Positions 10,553-20,336 are shown, numbered from the stretch's first letter. The stretch is 37,093 bases of DNA from Paludibacteraceae bacterium (GCA_024399535.1 JAKSNU010000013.1:1-37093), one strand, 5' to 3'. Notes: generated by a model from the letters alone, not told the origin. Program-made: numbers and translations.

Positions 10553-11437
10553 ATGATATTTAACAACAAACTAATGGGAATGGGAGTTGCATTGGTGACT
10601 CCATTCAAACAGGACTATTCTGTAGATTACGAAGCCTTGAAACGTTTAATCGAGTTTCAGATAGATGGGGGAGTCGATTATTTCGTGGTCTGTGGGACAA
10701 CAGGCGAAACGCCAACATTGACCGACGACGAAAAAAAGCGCATAACCGATACTGTGTTGGAGATAAACAATGGTCGTAAACCGATAGTGCTCGGCATTGG
10801 CGGAAATAATACTATGGGTGTTGTAGATCAAATAAAGAAAACAGATTTCGAAGGTATAGATGCAGTGCTAAGTGTTGTGCCGTATTACAATAAACCATCG
10901 CAGGCTGGAATATATCAGCATTACAAGGCAATCACTGAATCAACGGACATGCCAATAATCTTGTACAATGTACCAGGCAGGACAGGCACGAATATTTCGG
11001 CAGAGACAACAATAAAATTGTCGCACGATTTCACTAATATAGTAGCTATTAAGGAGGCTTCGGGAAACTTCAGACAGATAGACGAGATTATCAAGAATAA
11101 GCGTCAGGATTTCATGGTGATATCTGGTGATGACGGAATCACTTTTCCATTGATAGCCCTTGGTGCAGTAGGTGTGATTTCGGTGGTCGGCAATGCGTTT
11201 CCTAAGGAGTTCGGCAGAATGGTCAGACTGGCATTGCATGGCGACCTCAGTGGGGCAAGAGAAATACATTATGAGTTCGTGAAAATGATAGAAGTGCTCT
11301 TCGCAGATGGCAATCCAGCTGGAGTGAAAAGTGTATTGTCGTGTATGGGTATGATAGAGAATGTTTTGCGACTTCCATTGGTGCCAACCGAAAATAACAG
11401 AGAGTGGGTAATGGAATTTCTTGGACGGAGAATTTGA
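10553..11437 (+). CDS. dapA: 4-hydroxy-tetrahydrodipicolinate synthase
   Basis: A 294-residue TIM-barrel enzyme that condenses pyruvate with aspartate semialdehyde, the first committed step to diaminopimelate and lysine. The Schiff-base lysine is K167 in NIVAIKEASGN, and the catalytic tyrosine is Y138 in ILYNVPGRTGT. The pyruvate-binding GTTGE motif is at 48-52, and PYYNKPSQAG is present. Length is standard. It sits inside the ligA operon, close behind the DUF6913-like gene and three bases before the TPR gene, with no promoter of its own that I can see. Confidence 0.97.
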   Translation: MIFNNKLMGMGVALVTPFKQDYSVDYEALKRLIEFQIDGGVDYFVVCGTTGETPTLTDDEKKRITDTVLEINNGRKPIVLGIGGNNTMGVVDQIKKTDFEGIDAVLSVVPYYNKPSQAGIYQHYKAITESTDMPIILYNVPGRTGTNISAETTIKLSHDFTNIVAIKEASGNFRQIDEIIKNKRQDFMVISGDDGITFPLIALGAVGVISVVGNAFPKEFGRMVRLALHGDLSGAREIHYEFVKMIEVLFADGNPAGVKSVLSCMGMIENVLRLPLVPTENNREWVMEFLGRRI

Positions 11438-11440
11438 TAG

Positions 11441-13420
11441 ATGAAACTCTGGATGAGACATATAGTTGTGATGATAATGGTCCTAATATCGGGAACATGT
11501 TTAGGTCAACTGAACACTGACCGGCTGATGAGTGTAGGACGAAATGCCCTCTATTTTCAGGACTATGTGCTTAGCATCCAGTATTTCAGCAAAGTGATTC
11601 AGGTGAAACCTAAACTGGCAGAACCATATTTCTATAGAGCGATAGCCAAGATAGAACTTGAGGATTACAGCGGAGCAAAAGGCGATTTGGATAGTGTCAT
11701 ACAGCGCAATCCGTTTATACCTATGGCATATTATGCACGAGCTTTTATTGCGTGCAGGAATAAAGAGTGGGAGAAAGCGGAGCGAGATTTACACACCGCA
11801 TTGCAGTATAGTCCAGACAATGTGACGTATAGAATAAACCTTGTAAATATATATGAAGAGACAGAGCGGTATGATAGTGCGGCAATTATACTTGACAGAA
11901 TGATAAGGCAATCACCCGATTGGACAGAATTGAAACTTGAGCGAATGAGTCTGATGTTGCAATCCGGCGATACGTTGGGTGCGTTGGCATATGTGAATGA
12001 CCTCGTCAGCAAAGAAAAGAGAAATGCTGAAATTTATGGAGCGAGGGCAGTGGTGTATTTGTTTATGAATGAGATAGATTCGGCATTTGAAGATTGCAAC
12101 AAGGCAATAGCACTCAGGACAAGAAATGTTGGGACATATATAAATCGTGGTATTATCAATTGTCAGAAGAAAAAATTCAGAGATGCCATGGCTGATTATG
12201 ATAAGGCTGTGGAAAAAGATGGAAATAATCTTTCAGCATTATTTAATAGAGCATTGCTCAGAAATGACCTCGGCGATTACAATAATGCTTTGGAGGACCT
12301 AAACAAAATTGTTAAATTAAACCCTGACCTTGATGAGGCAGTCTATGAAAGAGGAACAGTAAACGCATTGCTTGGTAATATAAATGATGCTATAGCAGAT
12401 TTCAGCAAGATAATTGACAAACATCCCTCATTTGTTCCTGCATATTATGCAAGAGCAGAGATGTATGATAAACGCAGAGAAAAGAAGAAGGCTTATCTTG
12501 ACCGCGAAAGAGCATTCGAGCTTATGGAAGATCATAAAAAAGGCAAGAAGCAGGATAACCTATCAACTGTAGCTAAGGTGGATAAAGGAGAATCGGTGGT
12601 AGAGAGTGTCGCAAATCTGTTTGTGAGCAGCCAAAGCGAGTCAGCAAGCGAGAGTGGAGTCAGGGGATTAGTGCAGAACCAAAAGACAGATTTGAGCAAC
12701 GAGAGGAATTTTGAGGTGTCGTATTATAGAAACAATGATAAGGGAAATCTTTTAGGTGGCGATTATAATCCTATAGAATTGCAGGAATTCGTAAAAAAAT
12801 ACCTTAAGGGGAAAGGATTGTATATGACCAATAAAGAATCGCCTCTCAGTGGAAATATGAGTGATTACTATTTTTCAGAGACAGAGGGGTTGTCAAGGCA
12901 GATAGCTGCACATCCGTATTATGGCGTATATTATGTGGCAAGAGGCTTGGATTATGTTGAGTTACAAGATTTTGATAACGCTATTGAGGATTTTGCAAAA
13001 GCTATATTATATGGTGTGGATGAAGGTATGGTATATTTCATGAGGTCGTGCGTGAGGTATAGACTTTGGGAGTCAGCTATGAATGTTTTGGATGATGATA
13101 ATGGTAAGCAGGCTATATTGGCAAAGGAGTGGGAGATGATACTGCGAGATATCGAAAAAGCTACGGAGTTGATGCCAAATGCAGGATTTGTTTGGTATAA
13201 CAAAGGAAACATGATGTCGATGCAGAAAGATTATGTATCAGCTGTCAATTGTTATAACAAGGCTCTGAATCTCGAACCAGAAATGGGTGAGGCGTATTTC
13301 AATCGTGGATTGACATACATGCTGATGGGAAAAATTGAGAAGGCTATATCCGATATGAGCAGGGCAGGGGAACTCGGGATATACAGAGCATATAGAATAA
13401 TTAAGGAATTGAGTAATTGA
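11441..13420 (+). CDS. Exported tetratricopeptide-repeat protein
   Basis: A 659-residue protein with an N-terminal signal peptide (MRHIVVMIMVLISGTCLGQ), so periplasmic or outer-membrane associated; no lipobox Cys is evident at the cleavage region. About ten TPR-like helix pairs fill residues 25-365 and 500-655, with the usual Y/F-x-x-A/R and P signatures (EPYFYRAIAKIELEDYSGA, GEAYFNRGLTYMLMGKIEKA). A polar, Ser- and Lys-rich linker of roughly 370-440 separates the two blocks. TPR arrays act as protein-binding scaffolds; the partner is unknown. It lies between dapA and mutS in the same operon, with no evident functional link to either. Confidence 0.88.
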   Translation: MKLWMRHIVVMIMVLISGTCLGQLNTDRLMSVGRNALYFQDYVLSIQYFSKVIQVKPKLAEPYFYRAIAKIELEDYSGAKGDLDSVIQRNPFIPMAYYARAFIACRNKEWEKAERDLHTALQYSPDNVTYRINLVNIYEETERYDSAAIILDRMIRQSPDWTELKLERMSLMLQSGDTLGALAYVNDLVSKEKRNAEIYGARAVVYLFMNEIDSAFEDCNKAIALRTRNVGTYINRGIINCQKKKFRDAMADYDKAVEKDGNNLSALFNRALLRNDLGDYNNALEDLNKIVKLNPDLDEAVYERGTVNALLGNINDAIADFSKIIDKHPSFVPAYYARAEMYDKRREKKKAYLDRERAFELMEDHKKGKKQDNLSTVAKVDKGESVVESVANLFVSSQSESASESGVRGLVQNQKTDLSNERNFEVSYYRNNDKGNLLGGDYNPIELQEFVKKYLKGKGLYMTNKESPLSGNMSDYYFSETEGLSRQIAAHPYYGVYYVARGLDYVELQDFDNAIEDFAKAILYGVDEGMVYFMRSCVRYRLWESAMNVLDDDNGKQAILAKEWEMILRDIEKATELMPNAGFVWYNKGNMMSMQKDYVSAVNCYNKALNLEPEMGEAYFNRGLTYMLMGKIEKAISDMSRAGELGIYRAYRIIKELSN

Positions 13421-13439
13421 GCAATATAATTTGAAGATT

Positions 13440-16031
13440 ATGGCAGTAGTAGAGACTCCATTGATGAAGCAGTATTACGATGTTAAAGGAAAATATCCTG
13501 ATGCGATATTGCTATTTAGAGTTGGCGATTTTTATGAAACATTTGCAGAAGATGCCATAAAAGCGAGCAAAATTTTAGGTATCACGTTGACGAGACGAGC
13601 TAATGGTTCTGCGCAGTTTGTCGAACTCGCTGGTTTCCCATTCCATGCCTTGGATACCTATCTGCCAAAATTGGTAAGAAGCGGTTATAGGGTAGCCATC
13701 TGCGAGCAGTTGGAGGATCCAAAGAAGGCTAAGGGATTGGTTGAGAGGGATGTAATAGAATTGGTTACGCCAGGTGTGAGCATCAGTGACAATACATTGG
13801 AGGTCAAGGAGAATAATTTCTTGGCTTCGGTATATGTTGATGGAAATATCGTTGGACTCAGTCTATTGGATATTACAACGGGTGAGTTCCTTGCGACAGA
13901 AGGAACAGCTGAATATGTCGATAAGCAGATGAGTGCTTTTCAACCTAAAGAGGTGTTGTATAAGGAAGGGAGTAAAAATGATATCGTTGGTGTTGTGGGA
14001 GGACGCTGGAGATTGCAACAGATGAGCGAGTGGATTTATACAATAGAAAATGCCGAGAAGAGGTTGAAGGAACATTTCGAGGTCAAGACGATGAAGGGTT
14101 TCGGGGTTGAGAAACAGAAGCGGGGATTGGTTGCAGCGGGCGCAATAATGTATTATCTTGACCAAACTAAACATTCATGCACCAAGCATATTAGGTCGCT
14201 CAGCAGGATAGACGATGAAAGATTTGTTTGGATGGATGGATTTACTGTGAGAAATTTGGAATTGTTGCAACCAATGGGAATGGGAGGTAAGAGTCTTTCG
14301 CAGGTGATTGATGGGACGCATACGCCAATGGGGGGGAGAATGCTTAGGCGTTGGATAAGTTTTCCTTTGAAAAATGTAGATGAAATTTTGCAGCGGCAAC
14401 AGGTGGTGACCTATATGTTCAAGGATCGGGAAATGGCTGAGACGATTGATTATGAGTTGGTCAAGATAGGCGATATGGAGCGAATAGCCAGCAAGGTCGG
14501 AGTGGGTAGAGTGGTGCCGCGGGATCTTTGGCAACTTGGAAATGGATTGAGGGCTGTTGGCGAGATAAGGAAGACGTTGTTGACGACTGAAGAGTGCGAT
14601 GCTTTGCGCCTAATGGGTGATGCACTGAATGGATGCGATGTGCTTGCTAATCAAATAGAGAAAACATTGACACCGGATTGCGGTTCGCTCATGAAGGGTG
14701 GTTATATAAATTCTGGTGTAGATGCTACTCTCGATGAACTGCGAGACATAGTCTATAATGGGAAGGATTATTTGCTGAAACTTCAGCAACGTGAGATAGA
14801 GGCTACTGGTATTAGTAGTCTTAAGGTAGGCTATAATAATGTGTTTGGTTATTATTTAGAGGTGAGGAATACACATAAAGACAAAGTGCCGGAAACTTGG
14901 ATAAGGAAGCAGACATTGGCTAATGCCGAGAGATATATCACCGAAGAACTGAAGGAGTATGAGAGCAAGATATTGACGGCGCAAGAGCGTATAGGCGAGA
15001 TGGAGGAGAAGATATTCCAGGAGCTTACAGCGACTGTGGTTGGATATTTAGATGCTATACAGACAAATTGTGTGAAAGTGGCTGAATTGGATTGCTTGAC
15101 AGGTTTTGCTGAAATTAGTGCTAAATACGGTTATAACCAACCCGTTGTTGATGGCGGTGATGTGATAATGATAGACGAAGGACGACATCCTGTAATTGAG
15201 AGGTTGATGAGCGTTGACGAACATTATGTGCCAAATTCAGTACAACTTGATTCCGACAAACAGCAAATAATGATAATCACTGGTCCTAATATGGCAGGAA
15301 AGAGTGCTCTGTTGAGGCAGACAGCGTTGATAGTTCTGATGGCGCAACTCGGGTGCTATGTACCTGCGGTCAGTGCTCGTATCGGTGTTGTAGATAAGAT
15401 ATTCACACGAGTAGGGGCAAGTGATAATCTCAGTGTTGGAGACAGTACATTTATGGTCGAGATGAACGAGGCTGCTACAATATTAAATAATATGACAGAT
15501 CGAAGTTTGGTGCTTTTTGATGAGTTGGGACGAGGTACGAGTACTTATGACGGCATTTCCATTGCATGGGCTATTGTCGAGCATATACACGAGACAAAAG
15601 GCAAACGGGCAAAGACACTATTCGCAACGCACTACCATGAACTGAACGAAATGGAAGAAAGATTCCAAAGAATCAAAAACTGGAACGTAAGTGTTTGTGA
15701 GGTTGATAAGAAAGTTATTTTTTTAAGGAAACTTGAAAGAGGAGGTAGTCAGCATAGTTTCGGAATTCATGTGGCTAAAATTGCGGGAATGCCGAAGTCT
15801 GTCATTAAACGTGCCGATGAATTGCTTGAGAATTTTGAGAAAAAGGGCGATGGAAATAAAGTGAATTTCTCGCAACGCGAGGGGATACAATTGAGCCTAT
15901 TCCAATTAGATGACCCGACTTTGAAGGCTGTGCGTGACGAGATACTGAATGCCGAAATCAATAATCTTACACCGCTCGAAGCTCTAAACAAACTGTCAGA
16001 GATAAAGAAAATAATAACAGGAAAAAGTTAA
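13440..16031 (+). CDS. mutS: DNA mismatch repair protein MutS
   Basis: An 863-residue ATPase that recognises mismatches. The mismatch-reading F-x-E motif is F31-Y32-E33 in VGDFYETF. The C-terminal ATPase has the Walker A GPNMAGKSALLRQ, the Walker B and signature region DELGRGTSTYDGISIAWAI, and the TLFATHYHEL motif. Length is normal. An in-frame TTG at 13431 would add three residues, but the ATG at 13440 is preferred because it gives a typical MutS start (ETPLMKQYYDVKGKYPDAIL). It is 19 bases behind the TPR gene and seems to belong to the ligA operon. Confidence 0.97.
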   Translation: MAVVETPLMKQYYDVKGKYPDAILLFRVGDFYETFAEDAIKASKILGITLTRRANGSAQFVELAGFPFHALDTYLPKLVRSGYRVAICEQLEDPKKAKGLVERDVIELVTPGVSISDNTLEVKENNFLASVYVDGNIVGLSLLDITTGEFLATEGTAEYVDKQMSAFQPKEVLYKEGSKNDIVGVVGGRWRLQQMSEWIYTIENAEKRLKEHFEVKTMKGFGVEKQKRGLVAAGAIMYYLDQTKHSCTKHIRSLSRIDDERFVWMDGFTVRNLELLQPMGMGGKSLSQVIDGTHTPMGGRMLRRWISFPLKNVDEILQRQQVVTYMFKDREMAETIDYELVKIGDMERIASKVGVGRVVPRDLWQLGNGLRAVGEIRKTLLTTEECDALRLMGDALNGCDVLANQIEKTLTPDCGSLMKGGYINSGVDATLDELRDIVYNGKDYLLKLQQREIEATGISSLKVGYNNVFGYYLEVRNTHKDKVPETWIRKQTLANAERYITEELKEYESKILTAQERIGEMEEKIFQELTATVVGYLDAIQTNCVKVAELDCLTGFAEISAKYGYNQPVVDGGDVIMIDEGRHPVIERLMSVDEHYVPNSVQLDSDKQQIMIITGPNMAGKSALLRQTALIVLMAQLGCYVPAVSARIGVVDKIFTRVGASDNLSVGDSTFMVEMNEAATILNNMTDRSLVLFDELGRGTSTYDGISIAWAIVEHIHETKGKRAKTLFATHYHELNEMEERFQRIKNWNVSVCEVDKKVIFLRKLERGGSQHSFGIHVAKIAGMPKSVIKRADELLENFEKKGDGNKVNFSQREGIQLSLFQLDDPTLKAVRDEILNAEINNLTPLEALNKLSEIKKIITGKS

Positions 16032-16038
16032 TATAAGT

Positions 16039-16533
16039 ATGAAAAAATTTTTGATGGCAATGGCATTGTGTATGGCAAGCGTTGCCGCATTCGGTCAGTT
16101 GAACTTTGGTAATCAAGGTTCTGGGATTAAGATTACAAGTTTCTTTAAAGATCCTTTTTGCGAAGTCTGTCTGAATAAGGCTGAGCAGTATGTGTTGAAA
16201 TGCAACGATTTTGAAACGAGAGAGGGTTTTGAATTGTTCCTTGGCGACACTAAAGAGTCGGCAATGACAAGTCTCGAACAGCTCGACACTTGGTGCAACA
16301 ATGCTCAAGTGAAGGATTTCATCGAAGTCAATCAAGCTGACGGTTCGGTTGTGTTGCTCTATCTCTACAAGGACGACCAACTCATTATGTCATATGGTGA
16401 CATCGAATACGCTAAGGCTAAGTTTGCCAGCCTCACAAGTCGCAAGAAGTTCGAGGGTCAGACATTCCCATTCGGATATGTCATGCGTAAGACTTTCGGT
16501 AAGGCATTGGAAAAGCTGAAAACGGTTAAGTGA
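16039..16533 (+). CDS. Small exported protein of unknown function
   Basis: A 164-residue protein with a signal peptide (MKKFLMAMALCMASVAAFGQ). The mature part has a Cys pair in DPFCEVCLNKAEQYVLKC and a further Cys in LDTWCNNAQ, so disulphides or a redox role are possible but unproven. The C-terminal half is polar and basic. I do not recognise a family. It begins seven bases after mutS and ends the operon; its stop codon forms the first arm of the hairpin at 16531-16553. Confidence 0.75.
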   Translation: MKKFLMAMALCMASVAAFGQLNFGNQGSGIKITSFFKDPFCEVCLNKAEQYVLKCNDFETREGFELFLGDTKESAMTSLEQLDTWCNNAQVKDFIEVNQADGSVVLLYLYKDDQLIMSYGDIEYAKAKFASLTSRKKFEGQTFPFGYVMRKTFGKALEKLKTVK

Positions 16534-16553
16534 TGCTCTGAAAAAGAGCATCA
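16531..16553. terminator. Terminator hairpin between convergent operons
   Basis: A perfect 8-bp stem (tgatgctc / gagcatca) with a 7-base loop, followed on the + strand by cttttat. It lies between the end of the ligA-mutS operon and the end of recR, so it could serve both directions; the T run favours the + direction. Confidence 0.75.
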
Positions 16554-16556
16554 CTT

Positions 16557-17159
16557 TTATCCTCTATATATTCTTCTGTTCTCTAATGCTCTCGTTAATG
16601 TGACTTCATCTGCATACTCTAATTCGTCGCCTACCGCAATGCCTTGAGCAAGAGTAGTGATTTTTACCTTGTATTCTGCTAATTTTCTAAATAGGTAGAA
16701 CGCTGTTGTTTCTCCTTCAACGTTAGGAGCTAATGCAAGGATGACCTCTTTTATGTTGTTTTCGTCGTCAGCTACTCGTTTTATTAAACTTTCTATTTGT
16801 AGGTTTGAGGGCGAAATTCCAGCCATTGGCGAAATCAATCCTCCGAGGACGTGATATACTCCTTGAAATCCTCCTGTCTGCTCAATGAGCATTTGTTCCT
16901 TTATCGTTTCCACAACACAAATTGTTCCATGGTCACGCGATGGATTGGCACATATTTCGCATACTGCATCGTCTGAAATGTTATGACAGACGTTGCAGTA
17001 GGTTATACCGTCATTCATCTCTTTCAATGCGTTGATGAATCTTTCCGTATGATCATGTCCTTGGCGGAGCAAATGAAGAACCATTTTGAAAGCTGTCTTG
17101 CCGCCAATTCCTGGCAACGAGGCAAATGCGTCTATTGCATTTTGTAACTTGTTGTTCAT
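16557..17159 (-). CDS. recR: Recombination mediator RecR
   Basis: A 200-residue protein of the RecFOR pathway, which loads RecA at single-strand gaps. It has an N-terminal helix-hairpin-helix (LPGIGGKTAFKMVLHLL), a four-cysteine zinc finger at C55, C58, C67 and C70, and a Toprim domain from about residue 78 with EVILALAPNVEGETTAFYL. Length is exactly normal. It is alone on its strand, with its own promoter (17182-17213), divergent from tyrS. The usual upstream partner (dnaX or a YbaB-type gene) is absent. Confidence 0.96.
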   Translation of the reverse strand: MNNKLQNAIDAFASLPGIGGKTAFKMVLHLLRQGHDHTERFINALKEMNDGITYCNVCHNISDDAVCEICANPSRDHGTICVVETIKEQMLIEQTGGFQGVYHVLGGLISPMAGISPSNLQIESLIKRVADDENNIKEVILALAPNVEGETTAFYLFRKLAEYKVKITTLAQGIAVGDELEYADEVTLTRALENRRIYRG

Positions 17160-17181
17160 TGTATAAGTCCTATTTTGACTG

Positions 17182-17213
17182 CAAAGTTACGGCTTTTTTT
17201 TTAATTTGCCAAA
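17182..17213 (-). promoter_or_regulatory. Promoter of recR
   Basis: On the minus strand TTTG (17210-17213), a 20-base spacer and TAACTTTG (17182-17189) match the Bacteroidota consensus. The box ends 22 bases before the recR ATG. Confidence 0.8.
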
Positions 17214-17263
17214 TAACCAAATAAAAAATCTCTCTTTCTCTTTCTTATTCCAAAATAAAATGC

Positions 17264-17271
17264 TACCTTTG
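17264..17271 (+). promoter_or_regulatory. -7 promoter element of the tyrS operon
   Basis: TACCTTTG matches TAnnTTTG and ends 25 bases before the tyrS ATG. The -33 position reads TTTC (17241-17244), one base off. The recR and tyrS promoters face away from each other across about 50 bases. Confidence 0.7.
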
Positions 17272-17296
17272 CACCCAAATTGTAAAACGTAATTTT

Positions 17297-18592
17297 ATGA
17301 AAGATTTTATTGCTGAGCTTCGTTGGCGTGGTATGATTCAGGATATGATGCCTGGCACGGAAGAACAACTGAAAAAAGAGATTACAACTGCATACGTGGG
17401 CATTGATCCTACTGCTGATTCGTTGCATATCGGTCATCTTTGTGGTATTATGATGCTTCGCCATTTCCAGCGTTGCGGACATAAGCCTATTGCACTTGTA
17501 GGTGGTGCAACAGGTATGATTGGCGACCCTTCAGGTAAATCGGCTGAACGCAACCTTCTTGATGAGGCGACCCTTCGCCATAACCAAGAGTGCATAAAAT
17601 CACAACTTGGAAGGTTCCTCGATTTCAATTCTGATGCTCCAAATGCTGCCGAACTTGTAAATAATTATGACTGGATGAAGGATTTTACATTTCTTGATTT
17701 TGCACGAAATGTCGGTAAACTCATTACAGTAAACTATATGATGGCAAAGGATTCAGTCAAGAAACGTTTTAATGGCGAGTTCAATGCTGGAATGTCATTC
17801 ACCGAATTCACATATCAGTTGCTTCAGGGATATGATTATGTATATCTCAATCGGAATAAAAACTGTAAACTCCAGATGGGTGGTTCTGACCAATGGGGTA
17901 ATATAACTACTGGTACCGAACTTATTCGCCGTATGGGTGGTGGCGATGCGTTTGCCCTTACCTGTCCGCTTATTACCAAGGCCGATGGCGGTAAATTTGG
18001 CAAGACCGAGAGTGGTAATATTTGGCTTGATCGTCGTTATACTTCGCCTTATCGTTTCTATCAGTTCTGGATGAATGTGTCGGATGCGGATGCTGAAAAA
18101 TATATCAAGATATTCACAAATATTGAGGAGGAGGAGTGTATGTCGCTCATCGAGGAGCACCGTGCTGCCCCTCATCTGCGCCTTCTTCAGAAACGTCTTG
18201 CCAAGGATGTTACGATTATGGTTCATTCTGAGACTGACTATAATGCGGCAGTCGAGGCTTCAGGCATACTTTTCGGTAACGCTACTGCCGATGCATTGAA
18301 AAAACTTGACGAGACGACTCTTCTTGATGTGTTCGATGGTGTTCCTCATTTCGAAATTGCGCGTGCTGAAATAGAACAGGGTATTCCTATGCTTTCGCTC
18401 CTTGCTGAGAAGACAGCAGTGTTCCCATCAAAAGGAGAGGCACGTAAGATGGTTCAGGCTGGAGGCGTATCTGTAAATAAAGTCAAAGTGACAGCACAAG
18501 AACAGACGTTTTCAACTGCTGATCTTATCAATGATAAATATCTTGTTGTACAAAAAGGTAAGAAAAATTATTTCTTGATTATAGCAAAATGA
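17297..18592 (+). CDS. tyrS: Tyrosine-tRNA ligase
   Basis: A 431-residue class I aminoacyl-tRNA synthetase that charges tRNA-Tyr. The HIGH motif is H44-I-G-H47 and the KMSKS-equivalent loop is K-F-G-K-T at 233-237, the TyrRS form. The tyrosine-binding segment [11 protein letters not shown] is at 196-206. A C-terminal S4-like RNA-binding domain ([20 protein letters not shown]) is present. Length is normal. It heads an operon and overlaps the next gene by four bases (ATGA). Codon choice (CGT, CTT) contrasts with the AGA/TTG-rich genes to the left of 16 kb. Confidence 0.97.
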   Translation: MKDFIAELRWRGMIQDMMPGTEEQLKKEITTAYVGIDPTADSLHIGHLCGIMMLRHFQRCGHKPIALVGGATGMIGDPSGKSAERNLLDEATLRHNQECIKSQLGRFLDFNSDAPNAAELVNNYDWMKDFTFLDFARNVGKLITVNYMMAKDSVKKRFNGEFNAGMSFTEFTYQLLQGYDYVYLNRNKNCKLQMGGSDQWGNITTGTELIRRMGGGDAFALTCPLITKADGGKFGKTESGNIWLDRRYTSPYRFYQFWMNVSDADAEKYIKIFTNIEEEECMSLIEEHRAAPHLRLLQKRLAKDVTIMVHSETDYNAAVEASGILFGNATADALKKLDETTLLDVFDGVPHFEIARAEIEQGIPMLSLLAEKTAVFPSKGEARKMVQAGGVSVNKVKVTAQEQTFSTADLINDKYLVVQKGKKNYFLIIAK

Positions 18593-18981
18593 AAATTACC
18601 AAAGCAAAACTCTGGGCTGTCTATTATATTGCCATGCTGATGGCTGTCGTTGCTGCTATGGTGGGGTATAAGTTTGGCGACTCGGTATCAATAACTGATA
18701 ATGTTGCTCTATACATATATTATTTCCTTATACTTTATGTAATAGCGACTCTGCCCGGTTCGTTCGCCCTAATGAAAAAAGTCAAGGCTGAAGCTGAACT
18801 CATCGAAGATGAGGATATGCAAGCAGCTAAAATAAATCGTTTTGGACTAATAAGGTTGATAGTTATTGGTCTTGGATTGACTGCATGTGTTTTATTCTTC
18901 TATTTCTGTCACGAGCGTTCGCTTATCTGGCTTGCGGGTATCGAAGCTATAGGTCTCGTGCTTTGTAAACCAAAAAAATAA
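18589..18981 (+). CDS. Small integral membrane protein of unknown function
   Basis: A 130-residue protein with four likely transmembrane helices: about 10-26, 38-58, 88-105 and 111-125. A charged cytoplasmic loop between helices two and three ([19 protein letters not shown]) suggests a topology with both ends on the same side. I know similar proteins from other Bacteroidota but no functional family name. It is translationally coupled to tyrS through an ATGA overlap. Confidence 0.75.
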   Translation: MKITKAKLWAVYYIAMLMAVVAAMVGYKFGDSVSITDNVALYIYYFLILYVIATLPGSFALMKKVKAEAELIEDEDMQAAKINRFGLIRLIVIGLGLTACVLFFYFCHERSLIWLAGIEAIGLVLCKPKK

Positions 18982-18991
18982 AATTGTCAAT

Positions 18992-19426
18992 ATGTTAATA
19001 GCTGTAGATTTTGACGGAACTATCGTTGAACATGCTTATCCTGCAATTGGAAAGCCTATCCCTTTTGCAATTGATGTCTTGAAACGACTTCAAGCGGAAG
19101 GCCATATGCTTGTGCTTTGGACGTATCGTACAGGACCATTACTTGACGAGGCTGTGCAATATTGTCGTGAACGTGGTGTCGAGTTTTATGCTGTCAATCG
19201 TTCGTTTCCTGAAGAGGAGTGGACTGATGACGCTCCACGTAAGATAGATGCGGATTATTTCATTGACGACAAAAATATTGGTGGCCTCCCTGATTGGGCT
19301 GAGATTTATCGTATAATTCGCTATGGAAATACCGAAAGTGCTGCATACGATAATAATACTATTGAAACAATACAAAGTCGTCAGACTAAAAAGAAAAAAG
19401 GTTTTTTTTCAAAACTATTTGAATAA
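18992..19426 (+). CDS. HAD-type phosphatase, BT0820-like
   Basis: A 144-residue member of the HAD superfamily. Motif I, D6-F-D-G-T10, provides the nucleophile D6 and the acid/base D8; motif II is T44 in LWTYR; motif IV is D92-D93 in YFIDDKNIGG. There is no room for a cap domain, so it is a capless HAD enzyme like Bacteroides BT0820. Substrate unknown. The C-terminal 30 residues are a Gln/Lys-rich tail (QSRQTKKKKGFFSKLFE) that looks like an added, possibly membrane-touching, amphipathic segment. Two bases separate it from the DUF4293 gene. Confidence 0.85.
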   Translation: MLIAVDFDGTIVEHAYPAIGKPIPFAIDVLKRLQAEGHMLVLWTYRTGPLLDEAVQYCRERGVEFYAVNRSFPEEEWTDDAPRKIDADYFIDDKNIGGLPDWAEIYRIIRYGNTESAAYDNNTIETIQSRQTKKKKGFFSKLFE

Positions 19427-19428
19427 TT

Positions 19429-19893
19429 ATGATACAACGTATTCAAAGTCTCTATTTCTTCATTGCTTTCGCTCTAATGGTGGCGATGATGTTTTTCCCT
19501 TTTGTGACTATTGCGCCTATTGATAGCCCAGAAACAACTGCCGAGATTTCTTTCCGTGGGTTCACTCCTGATGGTTCATGGAATTGGACAGGAACAACGT
19601 GGCAAGTGCCTGTGATGGCTATAGTTATAGCTTTGCTCTCAGTCGGTAATATATTTCTGTTCGGCAATCGTACCCTTCAGGTCAAAGTTTGTATTTTCAA
19701 TATGATTTTGATGGTGGGTTGGTATATACTTCTTGCTCTCGAAGTGTGGATAGTTTCAGGTGATATGGCATGTTATCGTCACTTTGGGATTGTTACAGTT
19801 TTTCCTCTTATTTGCATTATCCTTACGTGGCTCGGTATGCGAGGTGTGCTCAAAGATGATGCTCTTGTGAAATCTATGGATCGCTTGAGATGA
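19429..19893 (+). CDS. DUF4293 family membrane protein
   Basis: A 154-residue membrane protein. The start (MIQRIQSLYFFIAFALMVAM) is the signature I associate with DUF4293, a Bacteroidota family of unknown function. Four hydrophobic helices are visible, with an outer loop after the first (DSPETTAEISFRGFTPDG) and a short basic C-terminal tail ending in DRLR. It is coupled to aroK by an ATGA overlap. Confidence 0.87.
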   Translation: MIQRIQSLYFFIAFALMVAMMFFPFVTIAPIDSPETTAEISFRGFTPDGSWNWTGTTWQVPVMAIVIALLSVGNIFLFGNRTLQVKVCIFNMILMVGWYILLALEVWIVSGDMACYRHFGIVTVFPLICIILTWLGMRGVLKDDALVKSMDRLR

Positions 19894-20336
19894 ATATATA
19901 CATAGTGGGTATGCCTGCTGCCGGAAAATCTACATTTGGCAAGGTGTTGGCTATCCAACATGGAATGAATTTCATCGATCTTGACGATTTAATCGTGGAA
20001 AGAGAGAAGATGAGTATTCCGAAATTGTTCGAAAGGAGAGGGGAATGCGGGTTCCGGTTGGCTGAACGTCGAGCGTTGCTATCTACATTGAATATGCAAA
20101 ATACTGTCATTGCTTGTGGCGGTGGGACGCCTTGCTTTGATGACAATATGCAAATTATGAATGCCAATGGCGAGACTATTTGGTTGCAATGCCCAATATC
20201 TGAGCTTGTGCGAAGAATTTCAAACGATGCTGTTTCTCGTCCGTTGTTGGTTGATATTGAGAATATTGAGGAATTTCTTCGAAAATTATTATTTGAACGT
20301 AAACCGTATTATGAGCTTGCTCAAAAAATAATTTGA
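19890..20336 (+). CDS. aroK: Shikimate kinase
   Basis: A 148-residue P-loop kinase that phosphorylates shikimate, step five of the chorismate pathway. Walker A is G-M-P-A-A-G-K-S-T near the N-terminus. The shikimate-binding DLDD, the FR of ECGFRLAERR, the GGGTPC loop, the LID arginine in SRPLL and the C-terminal R-x-P-Y-Y are all present. It ends about 20-25 residues earlier than usual (170 or so), just after the YYELAQKII helix. The missing part is normally a variable tail, so activity is likely. It is the last gene of the tyrS operon. Confidence 0.92.
   Translation: MNIYIVGMPAAGKSTFGKVLAIQHGMNFIDLDDLIVEREKMSIPKLFERRGECGFRLAERRALLSTLNMQNTVIACGGGTPCFDDNMQIMNANGETIWLQCPISELVRRISNDAVSRPLLVDIENIEEFLRKLLFERKPYYELAQKII

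Noticed and set aside
13422-13439. Promoter box just before mutS
   Set aside because: The sequence reads ATAATTTG, with the TA displaced by one base, so it does not match TAnnTTTG and there is no -33 box at the right distance.
16533-17296. dif-like XerCD site at the composition break
   Set aside because: I searched by eye for a 28-base site with paired half-sites and found none that is convincing.
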